Shown: positions 10,138 to 21,176 of the stretch, piece after piece | Layout of the letters: each line of letters opens with the position of its first letter | How positions within the stretch are numbered: the first letter of the stretch is position 1 | From: Sulfurovum sp. | Lineage (GTDB): Bacteria > Campylobacterota > Campylobacteria > Campylobacterales > Sulfurovaceae | Reading direction: 5' to 3' | DNA: 64,000 bases | Assembly (NCBI RefSeq): GCF_015493435.1 | Contig: NZ_WGDD01000001.1 | Location: forward strand, 1-64,000 | The notes under the pieces: model-generated | The model's input: the letters and a program-made list of their open reading frames with translations, nothing else | What the model was told of the DNA's origin: nothing | The model's database searches: none | Position numbers and translations under genes: made by a program

Positions 10138-10716
10138 TCACTGTCGTTTTTTACGTGTATATTTTTTGTTCGTACTGTAAATACGCCGGAGGTCCGGCCG
10201 GGCAAAGCGCATATAGCGGTGCCGTGTAATAAGAACCGGCATTCCCACTCCTGCCCAGTTGTAGAGAAGGGGAATATCTTTTTTGTCCACATGAATGCAG
10301 CCATGCGACGTAAAGTCGATATTGCCTTCATGGAGTGCATGTCCCCACCGGGTGAAAAAAAGGCTGTAATCCATATTGTTGCTGCCGTCGGGTTCAGGAT
10401 ATTTTGATGAAGTATGGTACCTTTTCTTCTTCAGTATGCTCCATTTCCCCGAAGGGGTATACCCCATCTCTTCCCCCGATGAAATGCCGGCACTCAGCCA
10501 GACGGTACCGTCGCGGTCCACAGCGTAAAATCTGCCGTCACTGTTCTCTTCCCTGACCGACACGAGAATAAAGTCTTTGCCTGTCAGGTCAATGTCATGT
10601 TCATTGCCGTTCCTGTCGATAGAAACAAATTCGGTTTTGGAAACAGGAATAAGCTCTCTATCCTGTGCATTCACAGTAATACAGATAAAAAGCAGAGCAA
10701 ACACTATACGCTTCAT
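10138..10716 (-). CDS. L,D-transpeptidase (YkuD family), secreted
   Basis: Signal peptide; HALHEGNIDFTSHGCIHV matches the YkuD HG...SHGC motif. Confidence 0.8.
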   Translation of the reverse strand: MKRIVFALLFICITVNAQDRELIPVSKTEFVSIDRNGNEHDIDLTGKDFILVSVREENSDGRFYAVDRDGTVWLSAGISSGEEMGYTPSGKWSILKKKRYHTSSKYPEPDGSNNMDYSLFFTRWGHALHEGNIDFTSHGCIHVDKKDIPLLYNWAGVGMPVLITRHRYMRFARPDLRRIYSTNKKYTRKKRQ

Positions 10717-10815
10717 AAAATGACCCTATAAAAATTGATTTAAATTGATTATAGCATAAAAGGAGAGATACTTCCATCCCCTCAAGGGGAAGAAGTATAA
10801 AAAAAGAGGCGATTT

Positions 10816-13389
10816 CTACTCAACCATCGCTTCAAGATCTTTTTTGGAAACTTTGTTGAAATTCAGGTACCTGTAGACATCATCCGTCATTTCAGGTTTG
10901 ATCTTCTTGGGGACCAGCTCCATATACTCTTCAGCTGTAGGCAGTTCGCCTTTGAGTGCAACAACGGCTGCCAGCTCTGCCGAACCGAGATAGACCTGAG
11001 AGTCTTTGCCCAGTCTGTTGTCAAAGTTTCTTGTAGAGGTCGAGAAAACATACGCACCCTTGGCCACCTGTGCCTGGTTACCCATACAGAGTGAACATCC
11101 GGGGATCTCTGTTCTCGCACCTGCCGTACCGAAGACAGAGTAGTACCCTTCTTCGATCAGTGTGTGTTCATCCATCTTTGTCGGAGGACATACCCACAGT
11201 TTCGTAGGCACGGGACCTTCCCCTCTGAGCACTTCACCCAGCGCTCTGAAAAGACCGATGTTCGTCATACATGAACCGACAAATACTTCATCGATCTTTG
11301 TTCTGAGGCCCTGCTCATGGATCTCTGTCAATGTCTTGACATCATCCGGATCGTTAGGACATGCCAAAATAGGTTCTTTGATCTCATTCATGTCGATCTC
11401 GATGACCGCTGCATACTGGGCATCCGGATCCGCTTCAAGCAGTTCAGGGTTTGCGATCCATTCTTTCATTTTGTCTGCACGTCTCTGAAGTGTATTTTTA
11501 TCTTCATATCCCTGAGCGATCAACTCTTCGATAAGCACGATGTTCGACTTGAGATACTCGATGATAGGTTCTTTGTTCAATTTGACCGTACATGCCGCTG
11601 CCGAACGCTCTGCCGATGCATCTGAAAGCTCGAATGCCTGCTCGCACTTTAAATCTTCAAGGCCCTCGATCTCAAGAACACGGCCTGCAAAGATATTTTT
11701 CTTCCCTTTTTTTTCTACGGTAAGAAGACCGTCTTTGATCGCCTGGTAAGGAATAGCATTTACCATGTCTCTCAGTGTGATACCCGGCTGCATTTCACCT
11801 TTGAATCGTACGAGAACAGATTCCGGCATCGTAAGAGGCATCATCCCCGTTACCGCCGCGAATGCTACAAGCCCTGACCCCGCGGGGAACGAGATACCGA
11901 TAGGGAATCTTGTGTGGCTGTCCCCGCCTGTACCGACTGTGTCGGGAAGACACATTCGGTTCAGCCATGAGTGGATAACCCCGTCACCCGGTCTAAGGAT
12001 GAAACCTTTTCTCTCTGTCCAGAATTTGGGTAGTGTATGCTGCAAATTGATATCGGCAGGCTTTGGATACGCCGCTGTATGACAGAAGGACTGAAGTACG
12101 AAGTCCGCCCCGAAGCTCAGTGCCGCAAGTTCTTTGATCTCGTCTCTCGTCATGGGCCCCGTTGTATCTTGGGAACCGACTGTCGTTGCAATAGGCTCGC
12201 AGTAGGTACCCGGCTTTACACCTTCCATACCGCAGGCTTTGCCTACCATTTTCTGTGCAAGGGTAAATCCTTTTCCGTCATCTTCGGGCTGTGTCGGTGT
12301 CATGAAAATATGACCTGCATCCATACCGAGCGCTTCTCTCGCTTTGGCAGTTAACCCTTTGCCGATGATCAACGGAATACGACCGCCCGCTCTCATTTCG
12401 TCAGGAAGCGTGTTCGGCTCGAGCGTGAACTCGGATACCACTTTTCCGTCTTTCTCGATCACACCTTCAAAAGGCTTTACAGTGATCACATCACCTGTCT
12501 CAAGCTCAGCGACCGGTGCCTGGATAGGAAGACATCCCGAATCTTCCGCAGTGTTGAAAAAGATCGGAGCGATAATATCGCCGATAACCACACCGCCGGT
12601 TCTCTTGTTCGGTACACCGGGGATGTCTCTACCCATATGCCACTGCACGGAATTGATCCCGGATTTTCTTGAAGAACCGGTACCGACGACATCACCGACA
12701 TAGGCAAGAGGATGTCCTTTTTTCTTCAGCTCTGCCATGGTCTCCAACGGATTTTCCATTCTCGCCTGAAGAAAAGAGTTCGCATGCAGAGGAATATCCG
12801 CTCGCGTAAAGGCTTCAGAAGCAGGAGAAAGGTCATCGGTATTCGTCTCACCGGGAATCTTATAGACAGTAAGCGTGATCTCTTTTTCCAGCTCCGGCTT
12901 GTTCGTGAACCACTCGGCATTCGCCCATGACTCTACCACCTGCTTTGCGTATTCGTTGCCTTCCTCCATCAGTGTTTTGACCGTTTCGAAGTCTCCGTAA
13001 ACCAAAATCGTATTTTTCAGCTGGTCTGCCGCTTCCTGTGCAATGGCAACATCCTGGTTTCTCAAAGCATCGATCAGCGGTCCGATATTGTAACCGCCCA
13101 GCATAGCACCAAGAAGCTCTACTGCTTCGAACTTGGTGATGGCATCGCTTTTTGCATCACCCTGAACGATCGCATTCAGGAAAGCCGCTTTTACATACGC
13201 TGCATCATCCACACCCGCGGGTACCTTGTTCTTCAAGAGGTCCAACAGGTATTCTTTTTCTACGATCGGGTTCGCTTTAAGCAATTCCACAAGTTCCGCT
13301 GTCTGCTCAGCAGTCAATGCCAAAGGCGGGACACCAAGCTTTGCACGCTCAGCGGTATGTGCTTTGTATTCTTCAATTAAGGCCATCAT
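10816..13389 (-). CDS. acnB: Aconitate hydratase B
   Basis: [25 protein letters not shown]..., full-length AcnB; RBS AGGAG before ATG near 13389 (ORF track start 13464 looks over-extended). Confidence 0.95.
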   Translation of the reverse strand: MMALIEEYKAHTAERAKLGVPPLALTAEQTAELVELLKANPIVEKEYLLDLLKNKVPAGVDDAAYVKAAFLNAIVQGDAKSDAITKFEAVELLGAMLGGYNIGPLIDALRNQDVAIAQEAADQLKNTILVYGDFETVKTLMEEGNEYAKQVVESWANAEWFTNKPELEKEITLTVYKIPGETNTDDLSPASEAFTRADIPLHANSFLQARMENPLETMAELKKKGHPLAYVGDVVGTGSSRKSGINSVQWHMGRDIPGVPNKRTGGVVIGDIIAPIFFNTAEDSGCLPIQAPVAELETGDVITVKPFEGVIEKDGKVVSEFTLEPNTLPDEMRAGGRIPLIIGKGLTAKAREALGMDAGHIFMTPTQPEDDGKGFTLAQKMVGKACGMEGVKPGTYCEPIATTVGSQDTTGPMTRDEIKELAALSFGADFVLQSFCHTAAYPKPADINLQHTLPKFWTERKGFILRPGDGVIHSWLNRMCLPDTVGTGGDSHTRFPIGISFPAGSGLVAFAAVTGMMPLTMPESVLVRFKGEMQPGITLRDMVNAIPYQAIKDGLLTVEKKGKKNIFAGRVLEIEGLEDLKCEQAFELSDASAERSAAACTVKLNKEPIIEYLKSNIVLIEELIAQGYEDKNTLQRRADKMKEWIANPELLEADPDAQYAAVIEIDMNEIKEPILACPNDPDDVKTLTEIHEQGLRTKIDEVFVGSCMTNIGLFRALGEVLRGEGPVPTKLWVCPPTKMDEHTLIEEGYYSVFGTAGARTEIPGCSLCMGNQAQVAKGAYVFSTSTRNFDNRLGKDSQVYLGSAELAAVVALKGELPTAEEYMELVPKKIKPEMTDDVYRYLNFNKVSKKDLEAMVE

Positions 13390-13545
13390 GGTCTCCTGTA
13401 TAATGATAAATTTGTACATAAATGGTACCCAAATGAGGTTAAATCTTATTTGAATGATAAGCATCGGTAAAGCAGTTGCAAACGATGTAGCGAAATGTTA
13501 CAAAAAAGATACCATCCGGTACTTTTCCCTTCAACAGGTCACAGC

Positions 13546-15852
13546 TTAGAGAATATCCCTGTTACCTTTTGCATTCGGCGCAGAAAGTATTCCCATGGCT
13601 TCAAGCTGTTCAATGATATTGGCAGAACGGTTGTATCCTATCTGCAATTTTCTCTGCAAATAGGAAATGGACGTTTTTTTGTCCGTACGCACAATATTTT
13701 TTGCCTCTTCAAACAGCGGATCAAGCGTAATCTCGTCATTCTCTGCATTACCGTTCCCCGCTGCGGCACCCCCTGCAACAAGGTAACTCTCATCATACTC
13801 CGGTGCTCTTTGTGATTTTAGAAATTCAACAACTTCATCGATCTCTTCCTCCGTATTCCAGGGAGCATGTATACGCACAAGGCCTGTCATGCCAGGAGGT
13901 GTAAAAAGCCCGTCACCGCGTCCCAGAAGGCTCTCCGCCCCCATGGAATCGAGGATGACCTTGGAGTCGATGCGCTGCCCCACGCGGTAGCTGAGCCGTG
14001 AAGGCAGGTTGGCTTTGATCAGCCCGGTAACGACATCGACACTGGGCCGCTGTGTTGCTACTATCAGATGGATACCGCAGGCTCTGGATTTCTGTGCCAG
14101 TCTGGCGATAGAGAGTTCCACCTCTTTACCGCCGTTCATCATCAGGTCAGCCAGTTCGTCAATAACGATCACGATATAGGGGAACGGCTCGGCACTGCCT
14201 TCTTTTTTGACCTTTTCATTGTAGTTTTCAATGTTCTTGGTACGGCTCTCCGCCATCAGTTTATAGCGGCGCTCCATCTCCCCTACCATATTGGCGAGGG
14301 CAGCGATCGCTTTGACCGGTTCCGTGATGACAGGAGTAATAAGATGCGGAATATCATTATACATTGAGAATTCCAGCATTTTCGGATCGATCAGCATCAG
14401 TTTGAGGTGTTCAGGATCGTTCCGGTACAGTAGAGAAAGGATCATAGCGTTGATCCCTACCGATTTTCCGGAACCTGTCGTTCCGGCTATCAGCAAATGC
14501 GGCAGTTTTTTAATGTCGGTCACGAACGGTTTGCCGACAATATCTTTGCCCAGAGCCACGGTCAAAGGAGAACTGGACTCTTTAAAGACATCACTCTCAA
14601 GGATCTCCCGGAGGTAGATCGTATCGATCTTTTCATTGGGTATCTCTATGCCTACAACATCACGTCCGGGAATGGGCGCCTGTATACGGATCGTTTCGGC
14701 ACTCAGCGCCATGGCAAGATCATCCTGAAGTCCCAATATCTTGGAAACCTTGACATTGGGTGCGGGTTTGAACTCAAAAGTTGTGACAAGAGGACCGCTG
14801 TAAGTCCTTACGACATCACCTTCCACTTTGAACTGCTGAAGTTTGGTCAAAAGCTCTTCTATTTTTCTGTCAATCTCTGCTTCATTGATCTTTTTGGTCA
14901 CTTTGGGTGCTTTTTGCAGAAAATCCAGTTTGGGCAGTTTGAAATTCTCCGGCTTAGCTACTTTTCCTTTTTCCATCTGCTCAAGCAGTTTGGAATTTTC
15001 TTCAAGCTCTTCCACGATCTCAACACCTGTTTTGCTGCTCGTCACAGCTGCTTCTTTTTTCGGGTGCCTCCCTTTTGCTGCCGGTACCGGCATAGCTTCC
15101 GCCTCATGTTCACGCTCCAATATTTCATCGGAGGTAAGACTGTCCATTTCGTCTATTTCCTGAACCACTCTCTCCTTGGGTTTTGACAGCGTTTTGTTCT
15201 TTGCAGCTGTTTTTCTCGGTTTTCGTATCTTTTTGGGCTTTACTTCTGCATTTTGGGCCGGTGTATCAATGATCGGCATCATTTCGTCTTCCAGCCGGGG
15301 AGAGGAAAAAGGATTGGTAAAAAGTACTTTCAGGAATTTTTTCAGTCCGCTGCCTACGGGGACAAGCACATTTCCGACAGAACGGCTTTGCTCTTTCTTT
15401 CTGCTGCTTTTTTCCTTTCTTTCCGGCACAAGTGATCTCCAGGAAAAATCATCTTCCAGAATGAACACCAGAGAAAGTACCATAACCATCAGCCAGAGCA
15501 GCCAGAGCCCTGCTTTTCCGATCAGCGGGGCAAGGAAACCAATGATCTGGGTACCTATAAACCCGATATTCCTGCTTTCAAGCACCAGCGATTCAAACAG
15601 AACGGCACCTATGAACAGGAGTATCCATCCCAGATAGAAATCGATCTCTTTTCTCACCTTGGGCCGGGTATACAGTTTATAGAGCGGATAAAAAAGTATG
15701 ATGATATTGACATAAGCGAAGTAGCCGAAAAGATGCAGGTTGGTATCTCCAACGATTTTTCCTATATTCCCGACCAGCGCAGTCTCATGAAAAAGGGTAG
15801 AAAAAGCACCATACATAAACAGTATAGCCGTAATGATAATAACTATTTTCAC
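13546..15852 (-). CDS. ftsK: DNA translocase FtsK
   Basis: N-terminal TM segments, GTTGSGKSVGINAMI P-loop, C-terminal gamma domain. Confidence 0.95.
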   Translation of the reverse strand: MKIVIIITAILFMYGAFSTLFHETALVGNIGKIVGDTNLHLFGYFAYVNIIILFYPLYKLYTRPKVRKEIDFYLGWILLFIGAVLFESLVLESRNIGFIGTQIIGFLAPLIGKAGLWLLWLMVMVLSLVFILEDDFSWRSLVPERKEKSSRKKEQSRSVGNVLVPVGSGLKKFLKVLFTNPFSSPRLEDEMMPIIDTPAQNAEVKPKKIRKPRKTAAKNKTLSKPKERVVQEIDEMDSLTSDEILEREHEAEAMPVPAAKGRHPKKEAAVTSSKTGVEIVEELEENSKLLEQMEKGKVAKPENFKLPKLDFLQKAPKVTKKINEAEIDRKIEELLTKLQQFKVEGDVVRTYSGPLVTTFEFKPAPNVKVSKILGLQDDLAMALSAETIRIQAPIPGRDVVGIEIPNEKIDTIYLREILESDVFKESSSPLTVALGKDIVGKPFVTDIKKLPHLLIAGTTGSGKSVGINAMILSLLYRNDPEHLKLMLIDPKMLEFSMYNDIPHLITPVITEPVKAIAALANMVGEMERRYKLMAESRTKNIENYNEKVKKEGSAEPFPYIVIVIDELADLMMNGGKEVELSIARLAQKSRACGIHLIVATQRPSVDVVTGLIKANLPSRLSYRVGQRIDSKVILDSMGAESLLGRGDGLFTPPGMTGLVRIHAPWNTEEEIDEVVEFLKSQRAPEYDESYLVAGGAAAGNGNAENDEITLDPLFEEAKNIVRTDKKTSISYLQRKLQIGYNRSANIIEQLEAMGILSAPNAKGNRDIL

Positions 15853-16034
15853 TCGTTGTCCTAAATATTACCGCACAGGGTAATTCATATTAATTAATGA
15901 AGATATTATAACGTATAAACTTTAGGCATCTATGAAAAAATGCCAAATTGTCATAAAAGTACTTTTTTAAACTGTTCTAAACAGTATTTAAGCCTTGCAG
16001 GGGTAAAATTCTTTTTACATTTCAGGATGTGCAT

Positions 16035-16119
16035 GCCGCAGTGATGGAACTGGTAGACTTGGTAGACTCAAAATCTTCTGCCTTCGGGCGTGGCGGTTCG
16101 AATCCGCCCTGCGGTACCA
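16035..16119 (+). tRNA. tRNA-Leu (anticodon CAA)
   Basis: 85 nt class II tRNA, acceptor gccgcag/ctgcggt, CCA encoded, loop ctCAAaa. Confidence 0.85.
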
Positions 16120-16272
16120 TTAGATAGGACGTAAAATGAACGAAGTTCATCTTTACTGCGTTAACACTGGGTTTTACTCAGCGTAAGGCTCAAGCGACTG
16201 GTCGCTTTGTGTGAACGAATAAACTATCAAAAACCAGATTTACAGCCTGTCTGATTTCAGACAAACTCTTTT

Positions 16273-16349
16273 GCGGGAGTAGCTCAGTTGGCTAGAGCGT
16301 CAGCCTTCCAAGCTGAGGGTCGCGGGTTCGAGTCCCGTCTCCCGCTCCA
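16273..16349 (+). tRNA. tRNA-Gly (anticodon TCC)
   Basis: gcgggag...ctcccgctcca, anticodon loop ctTCCaa. Confidence 0.92.
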
Positions 16350-16371
16350 CTTTAGCGACATATGGATATAT

Positions 16372-16446
16372 GCGGGCGTAGCTCAGCGGTAGAGCATAAC
16401 CTTGCCAAGGTTAGGGTCGACGGTTCGATCCCGTTCGCCCGCTCCA
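16372..16446 (+). tRNA. tRNA-Gly (anticodon GCC)
   Basis: gcgggcg...cgcccgctcca, anticodon loop ttGCCaa. Confidence 0.92.
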
Positions 16447-16599
16447 TGATCTTTTATCCCCACTTTTATTATTTTTTCATTTACAGTGCAGGGTTAACTG
16501 TTAATCCTTTATTACCCTCCGTTAACTCCCAGGGGTTATACTGTCACTAAGAAAGGTGACAAACTCTTTCAGGAGATTTTGTTTTACTCCTTGTCCAAA

Positions 16600-16702
16600 A
16601 TTGTAAACTTCCTTGTTTATCTCTTGGAGAGTCACCTTTTAGAACCAAAGAGCCGTCCTCCCTTACTTCATTGTAAACTTCCTTGTTTTAGGCTCTTTGG
16701 TT
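16600..16702. repeat. Two 19-bp direct repeats plus 12-bp inverted repeat upstream of ubiX
   Basis: attgtaaacttccttgttt at 16600-16618 and 16670-16688; aaccaaagagcc (16643-16654) / ggctctttggtt (16691-16702). Confidence 0.85.
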
Positions 16703-16773
16703 ATCCTCAACCCAAATTCTTACTTTCTTTTGATATAATCTTTTCATACATTAAAAATAATGAGGCTTTTGAT

Positions 16774-17298
16774 TTGAAACTTGTTGTAGCCATTACCGGT
16801 GCGAGCGGTGTTGCATTGGGGAAAAAATTTGTCGACTGCCTGCCTGAAGATATAGAAGTGCATGTGATCGTTTCGGACAATGCCTTTACCGTTGAATCTT
16901 TCGAGAACAGAAAAGTGACACTGCATGCTTCAGAGGACATTGCCGCCTCCGTCTCAAGCGGTTCCTTCAGGGTCGATGCCACAGCCATCATTCCCTGCAG
17001 TATGAATACCCTGGCCAAAGTCGCCTGCGGGATCAGCGACAATCTGGCTACCCGTGTTGCCGCTGTCGCACTCAAAGAACAAAAAAAACTCCTCCTTGCC
17101 CCCCGTGAACTTCCTTTTTCAGCTATTGCACTTGAAAATATGCAGAAACTGGCCGCTTTGGGCGTCATCATCGCTCCGCCGGTCATGGGATACTATTCCG
17201 ATGTTTCCTCCCTCGAAGAGATGGAGGAATTTATCGTCGGGAAGTGGTTTGATGTACTCGGCATTGAAAACAGTTTATATGAAAGATGGGAAGGATAA
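16774..17298 (+). CDS. ubiX: UbiX family flavin prenyltransferase
   Basis: MKLVVAITGASGVALGKKF from a TTG start at 16774; ORF track extends to 16579 across repeat-rich non-coding DNA. Confidence 0.85.
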   Translation: MKLVVAITGASGVALGKKFVDCLPEDIEVHVIVSDNAFTVESFENRKVTLHASEDIAASVSSGSFRVDATAIIPCSMNTLAKVACGISDNLATRVAAVALKEQKKLLLAPRELPFSAIALENMQKLAALGVIIAPPVMGYYSDVSSLEEMEEFIVGKWFDVLGIENSLYERWEG

Positions 17299-17381
17299 CA
17301 TCCAGTGACAGGTATGAAAAATAAAATGAAACGCAACATGATCGCATTAGGGCATAATAAAAATCTTCAAAGGCGTTTTTC

Positions 17382-17858
17382 ATGAGACGTGCCATATACC
17401 CCGGAACCTTCGACCCGATCACCAACGGCCATCTCGATATTATCAAAAGAGCCTGCAGTATGTTCGACGAGATCATCGTGGCAGTGGCAGCTTCGGAAGC
17501 GAAAAAGCCTATGTTTACGTTGGAACAGCGTATTCAGATGGCACAGGATGCAAGCAAAGAATTTCCAAAGATCACCGTGATCGGCTTTGACAAACTGCTG
17601 GTCGACCTCTCCGATGATCTCGATGCCAATATCGTGGTCAGGGGCCTCAGGGCTGTCAGTGACTTCGAGTATGAACTGCAGATGGGATATGCCAATGCCT
17701 CTTTGAAGAAAGAACTCGAGACCATTTACCTCATGCCAAGCCTGCAGCATGCCTTTGTCAGCTCATCAGTCGTACGTGCCATCCTTGCCTATGACGGAAA
17801 AGTGGACCATCTGCTGCCTGAAACCACGTACAGAATGATCCGGGAGTACAGGAAGTAA
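17382..17858 (+). CDS. coaD: Phosphopantetheine adenylyltransferase
   Basis: MRRAIYPGTFDPITNGHLDIIKRA; SSSVVRAI. Confidence 0.96.
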   Translation: MRRAIYPGTFDPITNGHLDIIKRACSMFDEIIVAVAASEAKKPMFTLEQRIQMAQDASKEFPKITVIGFDKLLVDLSDDLDANIVVRGLRAVSDFEYELQMGYANASLKKELETIYLMPSLQHAFVSSSVVRAILAYDGKVDHLLPETTYRMIREYRK

Positions 17859-18433
17859 TGTACATACTCTTTGAAGGCATCGACACATGCGGGAAAAGCA
17901 CACAGATAGACCTTCTTGCCAAGGCAGAGCCTGACATCATCATTACCTATGAACCCGGCGGTACGGCTTTCGGACAAAAAGCACGAGAGATACTTTTGAG
18001 CGACTCTCTGCATTCCAAGCGGGCCGAACTGCTGCTTTTTCTCGCTGACCGTGCCGAACACTATGAAGCCATCATTGAACCCAACCGGGACAAAGTAGTC
18101 GTCTCCGACAGAGGTTTTATTTCCGGTATCGGCTATGCTCTTGCCAATGACGACTTTGACTTTGAAGAACTGGTAGCGTTAAACCGTTTTGCACTCAAAG
18201 GCCGCTTTCCTGACAGGATCATTCTGTTCCTGACCGATATGGAAACACTTCAGGAACGTACCTCCCAAAAAGATCTTGACGGTATCGAACTCAGGGGACT
18301 GGCATATCTGCTTGACGTTCAGAAACATATGAAAGAGACCATCCTTCGACTCGGTATCCCTCATCTCTTTGTCGATGCGACGGACAGTATAGACAATATA
18401 CATATTGCCATACTGCGATACCTGAAAATATAG
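17858..18433 (+). CDS. tmk: dTMP kinase
   Basis: MYILFEGIDTCGKSTQIDLL, EPGGTAFGQKAREIL, SDRGFISGIGYA. Confidence 0.93.
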   Translation: MYILFEGIDTCGKSTQIDLLAKAEPDIIITYEPGGTAFGQKAREILLSDSLHSKRAELLLFLADRAEHYEAIIEPNRDKVVVSDRGFISGIGYALANDDFDFEELVALNRFALKGRFPDRIILFLTDMETLQERTSQKDLDGIELRGLAYLLDVQKHMKETILRLGIPHLFVDATDSIDNIHIAILRYLKI

Positions 18434-18434
18434 C

Positions 18435-19112
18435 TCAAGGGTCTATTGTCATTGCGTCTTCTGTTTCTTCAGCCTGATAATGTGCCGGGAAATAGGATTT
18501 CTGTTTCATTTCATTCAGTTTTTTTTCAACAGCAGTCATCGCGTTTTGATACAGACGTGCTTTTGCATTGCTATCCAAATGTATATCACTGCTGTTGCTG
18601 CCCTCTTCACTCTGAACGTACTGTTTGATCGCATTTTTACTTTTTTCTCCCATTAAACCGTCAATCTTTCCGTCATAGAACCCCATTATCTGTAATGCAC
18701 TTTGAAGTTTTTTAACGTTTTTTTGCTTATTTATTCCCTCGTATGATATATTTTTTTGCATCTCAAGCTGTACATAGATATCAGAAAGATACGGTTTGAA
18801 ACGCTCATCAAGAAATCCTGAAGCCAAGCCCTGGTAGGTATGCTGAAAGGTTTCAACCGCCTGATAGGATTCCGGTGTCAAAAGATCACCGTTGATCTTT
18901 CCATGATAATATCCGAGATACTGCAATGCCAACTGCCACTTCACTTCATGACTGACCCTGTGGTCTTTATGATAATGTCTGTGACGGTAATGCTTATGAT
19001 GCATATGGGATGCGCCATAAGTCTGTACCCGTTCAACCATATCATCCAGGAACGCTGCCTGAAGCGAAAGCGTGCCCAAAAAAACAATCCATATACTTTT
19101 TTTGCCAAACAC
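18435..19112 (-). CDS. Secreted protein with two peptidoglycan-binding-like domains and a His-rich N-terminal stretch
   Basis: ALQYLGYYHGKINGD... and LQIMGFYDGKIDGLMGEKSKNAI; HMHHKHYRHRHYHKDHRVSHE. Confidence 0.65.
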   Translation of the reverse strand: MFGKKSIWIVFLGTLSLQAAFLDDMVERVQTYGASHMHHKHYRHRHYHKDHRVSHEVKWQLALQYLGYYHGKINGDLLTPESYQAVETFQHTYQGLASGFLDERFKPYLSDIYVQLEMQKNISYEGINKQKNVKKLQSALQIMGFYDGKIDGLMGEKSKNAIKQYVQSEEGSNSSDIHLDSNAKARLYQNAMTAVEKKLNEMKQKSYFPAHYQAEETEDAMTIDP

Positions 19113-19251
19113 TATCTCTTCCTTTCAATAACACTAATGCTATTTTACTCTCTTTGCATTACCTCTTTGTTACCTTTTTTATGTGACCGCCTCTTAATAA
19201 CGACAAGGTATAATTACGTCACAATTTTAACTTCCATCAAAGGAAACTGCC

Positions 19252-20460
19252 ATGATCAATCCGTTACGCGGTATGAAAGACCTTATGTTTGAGGATTCCC
19301 AGCGTTTTGTACACATTATTACTACGGCCATTACCGTGGCAAAACGCTACGGTTACAGCTATATCGAAACACCCATCCTTGAAGAGACCGCACTTTTCAG
19401 GCGTTCCGTGGGAGACAGCTCTGACATTGTAAGCAAAGAAATGTACCAGTTCGAGGACAAAGGCGGCAACGATGTCTGTATGCGTCCGGAAGGGACTGCC
19501 GGTGTGGTCCGTGCTTTTGTTTCGGGCAAACTTGACCGTCAGCCGGCAAAACAGAAATTCTACTACTACGGACCGATGTTCCGTTACGAACGACCGCAGA
19601 AAGGACGATTGAGAGAATTTCACCAGTTCGGATGCGAAAGTTTCGGGGAAGCTTCTGTTTATGAAGATTTCACCATCATTACCATGGTCGGCCAAATCTT
19701 CAAAGCACTCGGTATCGGGTTTGAATTGAAGATCAATTCCCTGGGCTGTCCTGAATGTATGCCTCCCTATAAGCAGAATCTTGTCAGCTTCCTGACGGAT
19801 ATCAGTGAAGATCTCTGTGCAGACTGCAACCGGCGGATCGAAACCAACCCCATCCGTGTGCTTGACTGCAAAAATGAGCAATGCCAGTCTCTTTTGGCAC
19901 AATCGCCAAAACTCATAGATGAGCTCTGCGAAGCATGTGATACAGACTTCAAAAAACTCACTTCCCTGCTTGATGATGCAGGCATTGCCTATGAGGTCGA
20001 TACCAACCTGGTCAGGGGACTGGACTACTACAACAAGACCGCATTTGAATTCGTCAGCAACGAGATCGGTTCGCAGTCTGCCATTGCCGGCGGCGGGCGC
20101 TACGACAAACTGGTAGAGTACCTTGACGGGAAACCCACACCGGCTGTAGGTTTTGCCATAGGGGCAGAACGTATCATGGAACTGGTGCAAATGCCGGGAA
20201 GAGAACGCGAAGGCTACTATATGGGTGCCATGGTACCCGAAGCTGTTGAAAAGATCATTATGCTTGCCAACCGAAAACGAACCTCGGACAAAGTGACTGT
20301 TGAGTACAGTTCAAAAGGTTTCAAGAGCCATATGAAAGGGGTAGACAAAGCCCATGCGCGCTATGCTGTTCTCATCGGGGAAGACGAGCTTGCAAACAAT
20401 ACAGTGTGGATAAAAGATATGGAAAGCAAAGAAGAAAAAACTGTCGCCTATACTGTCTAG
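19252..20460 (+). CDS. hisS: Histidyl-tRNA synthetase
   Basis: INPLRGMKDL, class II motifs, RGLDYYNKTAFEF, GGGRYDKLVE. Confidence 0.96.
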   Translation: MINPLRGMKDLMFEDSQRFVHIITTAITVAKRYGYSYIETPILEETALFRRSVGDSSDIVSKEMYQFEDKGGNDVCMRPEGTAGVVRAFVSGKLDRQPAKQKFYYYGPMFRYERPQKGRLREFHQFGCESFGEASVYEDFTIITMVGQIFKALGIGFELKINSLGCPECMPPYKQNLVSFLTDISEDLCADCNRRIETNPIRVLDCKNEQCQSLLAQSPKLIDELCEACDTDFKKLTSLLDDAGIAYEVDTNLVRGLDYYNKTAFEFVSNEIGSQSAIAGGGRYDKLVEYLDGKPTPAVGFAIGAERIMELVQMPGREREGYYMGAMVPEAVEKIIMLANRKRTSDKVTVEYSSKGFKSHMKGVDKAHARYAVLIGEDELANNTVWIKDMESKEEKTVAYTV

Positions 20461-20543
20461 GCAGTACTGTACCGGCTAAACAGCGTGACAGTTACCGGAG
20501 TGCGGGCCCGGCAGGAGCATTTCCGGTCCCATATCGGGCATAT

Positions 20544-21122
20544 TTAGAAATTGAACATCATACCGGCATAAATAGAATCGCCGCGCGGTCCTTTGATCGT
20601 AGAGTGTTCATATTCCGTGATCAGTTTATAGTCTTCGTTTATCGCTATCTCCATACCGGCACCGACGACTGCTCCATGATCGGTATTTTTCTCATCAAGC
20701 TCATCAATATTCTCCCATTCATACTCATAACCTATTTTGGCAAAAAGACCGACTGTTTCGGTGGCTTCATAAACATACACAAAATCTATGGCCGAAGTAT
20801 AATATTGCACATCGAATGCTTCAGGCTCAAAACCTTCTTTTTTCGCAGTCATCGTATTCTTTGAGTAGGAGAAATCATACTCCAGGGCAAACCCCTTTCC
20901 AATACGGTAGCCAAAGTCAACACCAAAACCGTATCCGGTATCTCCGTTGCGGGTCTCCTCTTCTTCCGTTATTTCGTCACCCCGGATCAACAGTCCTTTT
21001 GCCACGATGTAAAAGTTTGATCCTTCTACCTCCGCCGGCTCCGCTTTTTCAATATCTCCGCCGGCATACAGTTGTGTCATCAGTTGTGCCGCAAGTGCAG
21101 CGGCGAGTAATTGTTTTTTCAT
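20544..21122 (-). CDS. Outer-membrane beta-barrel protein
   Basis: Signal peptide, alternating beta-strand pattern, terminal Phe (MMFNF). Confidence 0.6.
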   Translation of the reverse strand: MKKQLLAAALAAQLMTQLYAGGDIEKAEPAEVEGSNFYIVAKGLLIRGDEITEEEETRNGDTGYGFGVDFGYRIGKGFALEYDFSYSKNTMTAKKEGFEPEAFDVQYYTSAIDFVYVYEATETVGLFAKIGYEYEWENIDELDEKNTDHGAVVGAGMEIAINEDYKLITEYEHSTIKGPRGDSIYAGMMFNF

Positions 21123-21176
21123 TCCTCATCCTTTTAAAAAATAATAAAGCAGCATTATAATCCGTTTAATTTAATC

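Noticed and set aside
16362-16550. 62-aa ORF
   Set aside because: Runs through tRNA-Gly(GCC).
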